Below, one piece after another: positions 17,403-25,225 of a stretch of DNA of 64,000 nucleotides (the first letter of the stretch is position 1; every line of letters begins with the position of its first letter). The stretch spans positions 1,674,001 to 1,738,000 of the forward strand of contig NZ_JAMSHT010000001.1 in assembly GCF_023805295.1 (NCBI RefSeq), read 5' to 3'. A program made the translations under genes and the position numbers. This DNA comes from Sphingomicrobium sediminis. GTDB lineage: Bacteria; Pseudomonadota; Alphaproteobacteria; Sphingomonadales; Sphingomonadaceae. Below the pieces are notes generated by a model. The model was given only the letters and a program-made list of their open reading frames with translations, was not told where the DNA came from and did not search any database.

Positions 17403-19424
17403 TCACTTGAGGTCGGGGGGAGTCGCCTCGTCCTTCATCATCTCGACCAGCTCGTCGAGCGTCATGATCTTCTGATGCTCGTCCGAGCCGAGACGGCGCA
17501 ACGCGACGGTCCCTTCCTCGGCCTCGCGCTTGCCGACGACGACCAGCAGCGGGACCTTGCCGAGGCTATGCTCGCGCACCTTGTAGTTGATCTTTTCGTT
17601 GCGAAGATCGACCTCGCTGCGCAGCCCTGCGGCTTCCAGCTTGGCATGCACCTGCTTGGCATAATCGTCGGCATCGGAAACGATGGTCGCAACGACCGCC
17701 TGACGCGGCGCAAGCCAGAGCGGCATCTTGCCGGCATAATGCTCGATCAGCATGCCGATGAAGCGCTCGTAGGAACCGAAGATGGCGCGGTGGAGCATGA
17801 CCGGGCGATGGCGCTCGCCATCTTCGCCGATATAGGAGGCATCGAGACGCTCGGGCAGCACGCGGTCGGACTGGATGGTGCCGACCTGCCAAGTGCGGCC
17901 GATCGCATCGGTGAGGTGCCATTCCAGCTTGGGCGCGTAGAAGGCGCCTTCGCCCTCCAGCTCTTCCCAGCCATATTCGTCATTGTCCATGCCCGCGGCC
18001 TTGACCGCGTCGCGCATTTCCTGCTCGGCCTTGTCCCACATCTCGTCGCTGCCGAAGCGCTTTTCGGGGCGGGTCGCGAGCTTCACATGATAGGTGTAGC
18101 CGAAATCCTTGTAGATCCGGTCGGCGAGGCGACAGAATTTGTGGATCTCCTCGACCACCTGGTCCTCGGTGCAGAAGATGTGCGCATCGTCCTGGGTGAA
18201 CTGGCGCACGCGCATGAGGCCGTGCAGCGCGCCATGCGGCTCGTTGCGGTGGCAGCAGCCATTTTCATAGAGCCGGATCGGCAGCTCGCGATAGGACGTG
18301 ATGCCCTGCTTGAAGACGAGCACGTGGGCCGGGCAGTTCATCGGCTTGATCGCCATCCAATCCGCATCGTCGGCAATGTCGGGCGACGCGGCCTCTTCCT
18401 CGCTCTCGACATTGGGAACGATGTCGGGGACCGCGAACATGTTCTCGGCATATTTCCCCCAGTGGCCCGACTGGGTCCACTGCTTCACGTCCATGAGCTG
18501 CGGGGTCTTGATCTCGTTATAGCCGCCATCGTCGATCGCGCGGCGCATATAGGCTTCGAGCTCGCGCCAGACGCGGAAGCCATTGGGGTGCCAGAAGACG
18601 CTGCCATGCGCCTCCTGCTGGAGGTGGAACAGGTCCATCTCCGCGCCCAATTTGCGATGGTCGCGCTTGGCCGCTTCTTCCAGCCGGACGAGATGCTGCT
18701 TCAGCTGCTTCCGGTCGAGCCAGGCGGTGCCGTAGATGCGCGAGAGCATCGGGTTCGACTGGTCGCCGCGCCAATAGGCGCCCGACACGCGGGTCAGCTT
18801 GAACGCCTTGGGATCGAGATAGCCGGTCGAGGGCAGATGCGGACCGCGGCACAGGTCGATCCAGTCGGCCTCGCCAGTGCCCGTCTTGTACATCGTGATG
18901 GGCTCGTCTTCAGGCAGCTCCATCACCCACTCGGCCTTGAAGGCCTCGCCATTGTCGATGAAGAACTGGCGCACCTGCTCGCGATCCCACACTTCGCGGA
19001 TCAGCGGTTTATCGGCGGCGATGATGCGGCGCATCTCTTCCTCGATCGCCGGCAAATCCTCTTCGGTGAACATGCCGCGACCCGGCGCGGGCGCGAAATC
19101 ATAATAGAAGCCGTCATCGGTGGCGGGGCCGAAGGTGATCTGGGTGCCCGGATACATATTCTGCACCGCCTCGGCGAGAACGTGCGCGAAGTCGTGGCGT
19201 ACCAGCTCGAGCGCATCGGCCTCGTCGCGCTTGGTGATCAGCGCCAGCTTGGCATCACCCTCGAAGGGACGCTTCAGGTCGCGCACTTCGCCATCGACGC
19301 GCGCCGCCATTGCCGCTTTCGCGAGCCCCGGCCCGATGTCCGCCGCGACGTCATAGGGGGTCGCGCCTTCGGGCATTTCCTTCACGCTGCCGTCGGGCAG
19401 CTCGATTTTCACCATCTCGGTCAT
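17403..19424 (-). CDS. thrS: Threonyl-tRNA synthetase
   Basis: ThrRS charges tRNA-Thr in the cytoplasm. The 673-residue protein has an N-terminal TGS domain (LPDGSVKEMPEGATPYDVA), an editing domain (RHDFAHVLAEAVQ), the class II catalytic core with the zinc-binding Cys in PMNCPAHVL and the CHRNEPHGALHGLMRVR segment, and a C-terminal anticodon-binding domain ending near EMMKDEATPPDLK. The length is typical (E. coli 642). GGTGAGGGT precedes the ATG. The leader holds a stem-loop described separately. The order thrS, chemoreceptor, infC on one strand suggests an older thrS-infC arrangement interrupted by the chemoreceptor. Confidence 0.97.
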   Translation of the reverse strand: MTEMVKIELPDGSVKEMPEGATPYDVAADIGPGLAKAAMAARVDGEVRDLKRPFEGDAKLALITKRDEADALELVRHDFAHVLAEAVQNMYPGTQITFGPATDDGFYYDFAPAPGRGMFTEEDLPAIEEEMRRIIAADKPLIREVWDREQVRQFFIDNGEAFKAEWVMELPEDEPITMYKTGTGEADWIDLCRGPHLPSTGYLDPKAFKLTRVSGAYWRGDQSNPMLSRIYGTAWLDRKQLKQHLVRLEEAAKRDHRKLGAEMDLFHLQQEAHGSVFWHPNGFRVWRELEAYMRRAIDDGGYNEIKTPQLMDVKQWTQSGHWGKYAENMFAVPDIVPNVESEEEAASPDIADDADWMAIKPMNCPAHVLVFKQGITSYRELPIRLYENGCCHRNEPHGALHGLMRVRQFTQDDAHIFCTEDQVVEEIHKFCRLADRIYKDFGYTYHVKLATRPEKRFGSDEMWDKAEQEMRDAVKAAGMDNDEYGWEELEGEGAFYAPKLEWHLTDAIGRTWQVGTIQSDRVLPERLDASYIGEDGERHRPVMLHRAIFGSYERFIGMLIEHYAGKMPLWLAPRQAVVATIVSDADDYAKQVHAKLEAAGLRSEVDLRNEKINYKVREHSLGKVPLLVVVGKREAEEGTVALRRLGSDEHQKIMTLDELVEMMKDEATPPDLK

Positions 19425-19461
19425 GGACCCTCACCTAGTGCAGTGCAGCAACCCATTCAAC

Positions 19462-19494
19462 CAAAAGGAGAATGCAAGGCCCCTTGTCCTTTTG
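19462..19494 (-). promoter_or_regulatory. Stem-loop in the thrS leader
   Basis: On the minus strand, CAAAAGGA (19494-19487) pairs perfectly with TCCTTTTG (19469-19462), and directly inside lies CAAGG-GG-CCTTG, with a 5-base bulge on one side only. The structure ends 37 bases before the thrS ATG. It has no U-run after it, so it is not an obvious terminator. thrS leaders are autoregulatory in E. coli; a similar role here is only inferred. Confidence 0.4.
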
Positions 19495-19542
19495 TAAAGC
19501 ACCCTTGACTTTAGGCGAATCGCATGTCAAATACCCTTTACA
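19493..19542. promoter_or_regulatory. 50-base symmetric dyad between divergent thrS and the small-membrane/XRE operon
   Basis: The half-site TGTAAAG-N5-TTGAC occurs once on each strand (19493-19509 and the complement of 19542-19526), all 12 fixed bases matching around one exact centre at 19517.5. TTGACT at 19505 could serve as a -35 element for the rightward operon (17 bases then CAAATA, a weak -10), and TTGACA on the other strand could be its thrS counterpart. An operator for a dimeric regulator overlapping two -35 elements is the simplest reading. The Cro-like gene downstream is a candidate binder. Confidence 0.5.
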
Positions 19543-19564
19543 GTTTGAAAAGGACCATTGACCA

Positions 19565-19732
19565 ATGACCATCACCGTCAAAGCATTTATCTGGGCTGCC
19601 ATCATCATCGGCGCCGCGATCCTCTCGAAGCTCAACGGCTTCAGCGATGGCGGCGCGATGGGCGTCACCTTCGGCCTGATGGGCGCCGCCTACGCCTCGC
19701 TCTATTCGAGCAAGTCGTGCGGGAGCTGCTGA
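19565..19732 (+). CDS. 55-residue membrane protein
   Basis: The frame encodes MTITVKAFIWAAIIIGAAIL at its start, a second hydrophobic stretch (GVTFGLMGAAYASLY) and a cysteine-containing tail, SSKSCGSC. AAAGGA lies about 10 bases before the ATG. I do not recognise the family. It is the first gene of a short operon: the next gene begins 2 bases after its stop, and an XRE regulator follows. Its third-position G+C matches its neighbours, which supports real coding despite the length. Confidence 0.65.
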   Translation: MTITVKAFIWAAIIIGAAILSKLNGFSDGGAMGVTFGLMGAAYASLYSSKSCGSC

Positions 19733-19734
19733 TC

Positions 19735-20346
19735 ATGACTGATACGACCCCCAAGGTGCGCAAGCCCGTCATCCCCTGGTTCGGGGCCATGTTCGCCTCC
19801 ATCATCGGCATGGCGATCTTCCTCGACCAGAGCGGCATCGACGATCCGCTGATTGCCAACGGCCTCATGCTCATTCCCATCCTCTTCCTCGTGAAGGCCG
19901 GGATGAATGCGATGCATAATGCGGGCAGCCGCGGTGCCGTCGGCAGCCCTGCGCGCAACTATCTCAAGCGCATGGTCATCGTCAGCGTCGGCTATGTCGG
20001 CTCGCTCTTCGCGGCGACCGCGTTGATCGACGATGGCGACCCGATCACCGTCTTGAGCGTGATGATCGCCATCGTGCCGGGCCTTGCCGTTGCCGGCTAT
20101 TTCTACGCCATCGGTCGCTTCATGATCGAGCAGCAGGACGAATTCCTGCGCATGCTCATGGTGCGCCAGTCCCTGATCGCCACCGGCCTTTCGCTGTCGG
20201 CGGCCTCGGTCTGGGGCTTTCTCGAAAGCTTCGGGCAGGTCCCGCATGTCGATGCCTATTGGTGGCCGATCGTGTGGTTCTTCGGCCTCGGCATCGGCGC
20301 GCTGATCAACAAGCTCGCCTACGGCACGACGGGAGACTGCGCGTGA
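19735..20346 (+). CDS. Polytopic membrane protein paired with an XRE regulator
   Basis: This 203-residue protein has about six hydrophobic segments (PVIPWFGAMFASIIGMAIFL first, WWPIVWFFGLGIGALIN last). It has charged loops such as IGRFMIEQQDEFLRMLMVRQ. I do not assign a function. GGGAG sits 9 bases before ATG 19735. The stop overlaps the GTG start of the regulator gene (GTGA), so the two are almost certainly co-translated. Pairs of a polytopic membrane protein and a very small Cro-like regulator recur in bacteria and are thought to form membrane-linked control modules, which is inference for this pair. Confidence 0.8.
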   Translation: MTDTTPKVRKPVIPWFGAMFASIIGMAIFLDQSGIDDPLIANGLMLIPILFLVKAGMNAMHNAGSRGAVGSPARNYLKRMVIVSVGYVGSLFAATALIDDGDPITVLSVMIAIVPGLAVAGYFYAIGRFMIEQQDEFLRMLMVRQSLIATGLSLSAASVWGFLESFGQVPHVDAYWWPIVWFFGLGIGALINKLAYGTTGDCA

Positions 20347-20537
20347 AGAATCGCCTCAAGGTCCTGCGCGCCGAGCGCGACTGGAGCCAGGGCGACCTTG
20401 CCGAAAAACTGGGTGTTTCCCGCCAGAGCGTGAACGCCATCGAGACCGGCAAGTACGACCCCTCGCTTCCCCTCGCCTTCACCATTGCCGAGGTGTTCGA
20501 CCTCGCCATCGAAGCCATTTTCGACCCCAAAGGATAG
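20343..20537 (+). CDS. Small XRE/Cro-type transcriptional regulator
   Basis: The 64-residue protein is a bare helix-turn-helix DNA-binding domain. MKNRLKVLRAERDWSQGDLA is followed by the recognition segment LGVSRQSVNAIETGKYDPSL and a final helix ending in FDPKG. It resembles the YozG group of Cro-like regulators, with no sensor domain. GTG 20343 was chosen because it overlaps the upstream stop and gives the canonical N-terminus. The dyad at 19493-19542 upstream of this operon is a plausible target. Confidence 0.9.
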   Translation: MKNRLKVLRAERDWSQGDLAEKLGVSRQSVNAIETGKYDPSLPLAFTIAEVFDLAIEAIFDPKG

Positions 20538-20541
20538 AGCC

Positions 20542-21456
20542 ATGCAACCGATTGCCATGATCGCCGCCGCATTGGCGGCCACCGCCACCCCCTTGCCCGC
20601 ATTCGCCGAGACGCACCCCACTTTCTCGGCCGAGGATGCGACCCCCGATCGCTTCAGCGTCGAAGTGCTCGGCGAGGGCGACGAGGACGTCATCCTCATT
20701 CCCGGCCTGCTCTCCCCGCGCAGTGTCTGGGAGGGCCAAGTCGACACGCTTCTCGCCAGCGGCGCGCGCGTGCATCTCGTCCAGGTCGACGGCTTCGGCG
20801 ACACCGACCCCGGCAAGAATGCCGAGGGACCGGTGCTGCCCTTCCTCGTCAGCGACATCGCCAAATATATCGAGACCAACGGCCTCGGCACCGCACGGAT
20901 CGTCGGCCATTCGATGGGCGGCTTTACCGCGCTCAACCTTGCGCTCGACAAGCCCTGGCTGGTCGAAGAGATCATGATCGTCGATTCGCTCCCGTTCTTC
21001 TCCGTCCTGATGGGCATGGAAACGCCCGAGGCGGCGGAGGGAATGGCGGCCGGCATGCGCGACATGATGGTGGCGCAGGCCAGCATGGACCTGCCCGCCC
21101 CCGACTGCGACGCACCCTCGATGCAGGCGCAAAGCATGGCCGTGACCAAGGCCGCGCAGTGCAAGGTCGATGCCTATACGGCGAGCGCCGATCTCGCGGT
21201 CGGCGGCAACCTCATGTACGACATCATGACCACGGATTTGCGGCCTCGCCTCGCCGAGCTCGAAGTGCCGGTGACGATGCTCTATCCGATTGCCGAGCCG
21301 CTTTCGGCGGAGATGGCCGCGGGCATCTATCCGGTCCAGTATGAAGGCACGCCCGACATCACCTTCGTGCCGGTGGAGGGCGCGCGCCACTTCATCATGC
21401 TCGACCAGCCCGACCAGATGAACGCAGCGCTCCTCGCGTTTCTCGCCGACGACTGA
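20542..21456 (+). CDS. Exported alpha/beta hydrolase
   Basis: This 304-residue protein begins with a signal peptide (MQPIAMIAAALAATATPLPAFAE). The hydrolase fold shows the nucleophile elbow GHSMGGF, with Ser as catalytic residue, an oxyanion-side IPGLLSPRSVW, and the catalytic His in EGARHFIMLDQP near the C-terminus. Substrate is unknown; ester or lactone hydrolysis in the periplasm is a reasonable guess. ATG 20542 follows AAAGGATAGAGCC four bases after the regulator stop, so it probably belongs to the same transcript. An intrinsic terminator follows. Confidence 0.88.
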   Translation: MQPIAMIAAALAATATPLPAFAETHPTFSAEDATPDRFSVEVLGEGDEDVILIPGLLSPRSVWEGQVDTLLASGARVHLVQVDGFGDTDPGKNAEGPVLPFLVSDIAKYIETNGLGTARIVGHSMGGFTALNLALDKPWLVEEIMIVDSLPFFSVLMGMETPEAAEGMAAGMRDMMVAQASMDLPAPDCDAPSMQAQSMAVTKAAQCKVDAYTASADLAVGGNLMYDIMTTDLRPRLAELEVPVTMLYPIAEPLSAEMAAGIYPVQYEGTPDITFVPVEGARHFIMLDQPDQMNAALLAFLADD

Positions 21457-21473
21457 GACCTTTGCGCAACAGG

Positions 21474-21517
21474 AAGCGGCACTTCTTCCCCGAGGGACGA
21501 AGCGCCGCTTTTCTTTT
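21474..21517 (+). terminator. Rho-independent terminator of the small-membrane/XRE/hydrolase operon
   Basis: Arms AAGCGGC (21474-21480) and GCCGCTT (21504-21510) close a hairpin with an inner CTTC/GAAG pairing, followed by TTCTTTT. It begins 18 bases after the hydrolase stop. Confidence 0.6.
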
Positions 21518-21523
21518 GCGTCC

Positions 21524-21568
21524 AACGCTTTAGTGGTCGCTCCATTCCGTGGGGGAAAGTAAAGCGTT
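21524..21568 (+). repeat. Inverted repeat abutting the YjgN-like start codon
   Basis: AACGCTTTA (21524-21532) and TAAAGCGTT (21560-21568) are perfect 9-base complements. The second arm ends at the base before the ATG. The ribosome-binding sequence GGGGGAAAG lies in the 27-base loop. It may be an operator or a leader hairpin that displays the binding site. Confidence 0.4.
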
Positions 21569-22666
21569 ATGAATATCCATCATCAAGAAACGGCCCATGA
21601 TCCGGGCCTGCCGGTCGAGTTTCGCGGCGACTGGAAAGAATATGCCGGGATCGCCATTCCCAACTTCCTGCTGACCATCGTCACGCTGGGCATCTATCGC
21701 TTCTGGGCGATCGCCCGCGAGCGCCGCTATTTGTGGAGCCGTACCCATGCCGCGGGCGACCCGCTGGAATGGACCGGCACGGGCAAGGAGATGTTCATCG
21801 GCTTCGTCCTCGTCGCCCTGATCGTCCTCCTGCCTTTCTACCTTGTTGTGCAGTGGGTCGTGCCGGCACTGGTGGCGCGTGGCCAGGACCTTGCCGCGGG
21901 CCTGCTGACGCTCCTCGTCTATCTCGGAATCGGCGCGCTTGGCGGCACTGCCATGTTCCGCGCCCTGCGCTATCGCCTCAGCCGCACCTGGTGGCGCGGC
22001 ATTCGCGGCGGTAGTGACGAGCCTGGTTTCGCTTATGGCGGCCAGACGCTCGGCTACGGTATCCTGAGCGCGATCAGCCTCGGCCTCGCCTATCCCTGGA
22101 CCCAGGCGCAGCTGTGGAATTCGCGCTGGAACGAGATGGAGTTCGGCTCGATGCGCTTCGATGCGCGCCTCGAGGCCGGCGAACTCTATCCGCGCTGGCT
22201 TTTGCTCTATCTCGTTCCCTTCGTTGGGATCATCGCCTTCATCGCGGGCGGCGCGGCCATCTTTTCCTCGGCTGCACAAAGCAGCGTCGACGCAGCGGGT
22301 GGCGGCTTTGTCGGCTTCATCGTTGCGATTCTGGTGGTCTTCTACATCCTGATGCCGCTCCTCTTCCTTGCCTATCACGCCAAATATCTGCGCGCGGCGG
22401 TCGAGGCGACGACGATCGGCGAGGTCCAGCCCCATTTCCGCGCGCGCACGCTGCAGTGGATCTGGCTGTGGGTCGGCAATATCGCCCTGGCCGTCGTGAC
22501 GCTGGGCATCGGCGCCCTGTTCTGGAGCTATCGCAATTGGAAGTTCGTCGTCTCGCATCTCGAGCTCGAAGGCCGGATCGATCCAGACCAGCTTGCCCAG
22601 TCGCAGACCGAAGCGCCGGGCGATGCAGAAGGCCTTGCCGACGCCTTCGACATCGGCGCCTTCTAA
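21569..22666 (+). CDS. YjgN/DUF898 family membrane protein
   Basis: The 365-residue protein has a repeated unit: a soluble start (PVEFRGDWKEYAGIAIPNFL), then TLGIYRFWAIARERRYLWSRT, a signature of DUF898, which recurs in degenerate form near FWSYRNWKFVVSHLELEG. Six or more membrane helices lie between. The molecular role of the family is unknown. An M48 peptidase gene starts 22 bases downstream, an association I recall for DUF898 genes in other proteobacteria. The two may therefore act together at the membrane. Confidence 0.88.
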   Translation: MNIHHQETAHDPGLPVEFRGDWKEYAGIAIPNFLLTIVTLGIYRFWAIARERRYLWSRTHAAGDPLEWTGTGKEMFIGFVLVALIVLLPFYLVVQWVVPALVARGQDLAAGLLTLLVYLGIGALGGTAMFRALRYRLSRTWWRGIRGGSDEPGFAYGGQTLGYGILSAISLGLAYPWTQAQLWNSRWNEMEFGSMRFDARLEAGELYPRWLLLYLVPFVGIIAFIAGGAAIFSSAAQSSVDAAGGGFVGFIVAILVVFYILMPLLFLAYHAKYLRAAVEATTIGEVQPHFRARTLQWIWLWVGNIALAVVTLGIGALFWSYRNWKFVVSHLELEGRIDPDQLAQSQTEAPGDAEGLADAFDIGAF

Positions 22667-22688
22667 CGCATTGGGAGCGAAAGGCAGC

Positions 22689-23723
22689 ATGGCCACCAGC
22701 GCGATCCTTTATGATGGCGACACGGCGCGGCGTCAGCGTGTCCTCGTCGATGCCGGTTCGAGCGGCGTCGTCATTGTCGATGCCGAGCATCGCCGTACCC
22801 TCGTCCCGACCGGCGACCTCATGGTCGTCGACGGGGTCAAGGATACGATCACGCTTGCCCACCAGACGCACGAAGGCTGGCGCCTCATCATTCCCGAGCC
22901 TGTCAGCGACGGCCTCGCGGCCGTGTTGCCCAAGAAGGCGCGCTATGGTGGCTTTATCGACCGGATCGGGCTGGCTCCTGCGCTGATCGCACTGGCGGGC
23001 ATTTCCGCACTGGTGCTGGTCGGCGCCTATGCCGCGCCCGCCGCGGTCGCGCCGCTCGTCCCGACCGCCTGGGAAGACAATCTGGGCGATGCGATGGTCG
23101 GCGATTTCGGCGACCGTCGCTGCCGCAGCCCGGAGGCCGAGGCCGCCGTCACCGCGCTCATCGACCGGCTCGCCGGCCCCGAGGCCGCAGCACGGATCGA
23201 ACCCGCCATCCTCGACGTCGACTGGGAAAATGCCGCCGCTTTGCCAGGCGCGCACATCGTCCTGTTCGACGGCGCCATCGACCGCTGGGAAAACCCCGAC
23301 GCGCTCGCCGGCGTCATCGCCCACGAAATCGCCCATGTCGAAGAACGCCATGTCACCGAAGCACTCGTCCGCGAGCTCGGCATCGGCGCCCTGCTCCGCC
23401 TGTTTGCCGACGATGTCGGGGCCGAGGCGCAGAACCTTGTCGCGCTGAGCTACAGCCGCGGCAATGAAAGCGAAGCCGACGAGGAAGCCATCCGCATGAT
23501 GGAAGAGGCCGGCATCTCGCTAGAGGGCGTGGCCGAATTGTTCGACGATTTCGCCGGCATGGGCGACGGCGGCCGACTTGAGGAATTGCTGTCGAGCCAT
23601 CCGGTGAGCGAAGGTCGCGCCGACAAGTTTCGCGCCGCCGCCGAAGCGCAGGGCGAAACCCGCCCCGCCTTCACCGATGCCGAGTGGGATGCCATCCGCA
23701 ACGCCTGCGACCCCGCAAGCTAG
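22689..23723 (+). CDS. M48 family zinc metallopeptidase with N-terminal accessory domain
   Basis: The 344-residue protein has an N-terminal beta-rich domain of about 90 residues (ILYDGDTARRQRVLVDAG), one membrane helix at about 102-122 (ALIALAGISALVLVGAYAAP) and a peptidase domain. The zinc site is AHEIAHVEERH, with the third ligand in the downstream Glu of NESEADEEAIRMM. The SHPVSEGRADKF tail is typical of M48 enzymes. The catalytic part probably faces the periplasm. ATG 22689 (MATSAILYDG) was preferred over upstream in-frame starts inside the preceding gene. It is closely linked to the YjgN-like gene. Confidence 0.9.
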   Translation: MATSAILYDGDTARRQRVLVDAGSSGVVIVDAEHRRTLVPTGDLMVVDGVKDTITLAHQTHEGWRLIIPEPVSDGLAAVLPKKARYGGFIDRIGLAPALIALAGISALVLVGAYAAPAAVAPLVPTAWEDNLGDAMVGDFGDRRCRSPEAEAAVTALIDRLAGPEAAARIEPAILDVDWENAAALPGAHIVLFDGAIDRWENPDALAGVIAHEIAHVEERHVTEALVRELGIGALLRLFADDVGAEAQNLVALSYSRGNESEADEEAIRMMEEAGISLEGVAELFDDFAGMGDGGRLEELLSSHPVSEGRADKFRAAAEAQGETRPAFTDAEWDAIRNACDPAS

Positions 23724-23756
23724 CCGCGGCCTAAGTTCCCCGCTAGGCAAGGCGGC

Positions 23757-24512
23757 ATGACCCAACCGACCGAGCTGCGCTACCTGCGCCACGACGATCG
23801 CCGCCTCGCCTATCGCAAGACCGACGGCAAGGGCCTCACCTACCTTTTCCTGCCGGGCTATGCCTCCGACATGGACGGCGGCAAGGCCGAGGCGATCGAC
23901 CTTTATGCGCAGCGCCAGGGCCGTTCCTGCCTGCGCTTCGACTATTCGGGCACCGGCCTGTCGGACGGCGAGTTTTCCGATGGCACCTTGAAGCGCTGGC
24001 TCGACGAAACCCTCGCCATGATCGATGCCCATGCCGATGGCCCGGTCATTGCGGTCGGCTCGTCGATGGGCGGCTGGCTCGCGCTGCATGCCGCCTTGAA
24101 CCGGCCCGACCGGGTGAAGGCGATCCTCGGCATTGCCGCCGCGCCCGACTTCACCAATTGGGGCTTCAGCCTCGATGAAAAGAAGAAGATCATCGCCGAG
24201 GGCAAGATCGAGCGCCCGACCCCCTACGGCCCCGACCTCATGGTCACCCACATGCCTTTCTTCCGCTCTGGCGAGGAAATGCGGCTGTTCACCAAGCCCA
24301 TCCCCTTCACCGGGCCGATGCGCCTCGTCCATGGAGACAAGGATACCGACGTGCCGATCGGTGTGCCGTTGAAACTGATCGAGATGGTGCAGAGCCACGA
24401 CGTTCAGCTGCGACTCATCAAGAATAGCGGACATCGCCTCTCCCAGCCCCACGAAATCGGCGCCATCATTGCCGAGCTGCATGCATTGGACCATCAGATC
24501 AGCAACGCATGA
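23757..24512 (+). CDS. Cytoplasmic alpha/beta hydrolase
   Basis: This 251-residue hydrolase lacks a signal peptide. It has the nucleophile motif GSSMGGW (Ser catalytic), a FDYSGTGLSDGEF strand-turn typical of YqiA/ABHD10-like esterases, an acidic residue region near HGDKDTDVPI and the catalytic His in NSGHRLSQPHEI. Substrate unknown. It lies 33 bases after the peptidase gene and overlaps the next gene by 4 bases (ATGA), so a transcript from the YjgN-like gene through the TPR gene is plausible. Confidence 0.88.
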   Translation: MTQPTELRYLRHDDRRLAYRKTDGKGLTYLFLPGYASDMDGGKAEAIDLYAQRQGRSCLRFDYSGTGLSDGEFSDGTLKRWLDETLAMIDAHADGPVIAVGSSMGGWLALHAALNRPDRVKAILGIAAAPDFTNWGFSLDEKKKIIAEGKIERPTPYGPDLMVTHMPFFRSGEEMRLFTKPIPFTGPMRLVHGDKDTDVPIGVPLKLIEMVQSHDVQLRLIKNSGHRLSQPHEIGAIIAELHALDHQISNA

Positions 24513-25192
24513 TTTCACTTCTCGCTCTTGCCATTGCCGCCCAGGAAGTCCCGCCCGTCGCCACGCCTGGCGAAGTGCTGCGCTGCGCCGAGGACGCCTC
24601 GGTCAAAAGCGCGCTATGCCGCGCCACGGTCGCGCAGGGCGAAGGCCGCCATGCCGATAGTGCGCGCTTCTTCGAAGAGGCTGCCTTGCTCGCCGCAGAC
24701 GCTGGTGAGCAGGCCCGCGCCAATGCCGCGGCTGGCGCCATGTGGCTGGCGGCCGGCGATCCGACCCGCGCGCTCGGTCCGATCGACGCGGCGCTGGCGA
24801 GCCAGACTTTGGATGCCATGCAGCGCGGCTTCACGCTGATCGACCGCGCCACCGCGCTTTACGGCCTGTCGCGGGCCGACGAGGCGCTGGTCGCGCTCGA
24901 CGATGCCGCCACTCTGGTCGACCAGGACCCTTACCTGTGGTTCCTCGGCGGGCGCATCGCGCTCGACCTCGAGCGGTTCGACGATGCCGAGCTGCGGGTC
25001 GGCAACGGGCTCCTGCTCGCGCCCGACAGCCCCGAATTGCTCCACCTTGCCGGCCTCGTCGCCATCGCCAAGGGCGAACCCGACAGCGCCAAGGATTATT
25101 GGCGCAAGGCGGTGCTCGCCGCGCCCGGCCACCCTGCCGCCCGCGCTGCGGGACAGGGGCTCCAGCTCCTGGTCGGCGACGAAGCGGAATAG
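24509..25192 (+). CDS. Tetratricopeptide-repeat protein
   Basis: The product (227 residues) begins with a short hydrophobic segment, MISLLALAIAAQEVPP, which could be a signal peptide. It then shows helical repeats of TPR character: GEGRHADSARFFEEAALLA, GLSRADEALVALDDAATL, LERFDDAELRVGNGLLLAP and KGEPDSAKDYWRKAVLAAP. TPR proteins are protein-binding scaffolds; the partner here is unknown. Translational coupling to the upstream hydrolase through ATGA suggests a shared role. Confidence 0.8.
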   Translation: MISLLALAIAAQEVPPVATPGEVLRCAEDASVKSALCRATVAQGEGRHADSARFFEEAALLAADAGEQARANAAAGAMWLAAGDPTRALGPIDAALASQTLDAMQRGFTLIDRATALYGLSRADEALVALDDAATLVDQDPYLWFLGGRIALDLERFDDAELRVGNGLLLAPDSPELLHLAGLVAIAKGEPDSAKDYWRKAVLAAPGHPAARAAGQGLQLLVGDEAE

Positions 25193-25225
25193 CCGCTCCG
25201 CCGCCTGCTCGCGGGCCTGGCTAAC

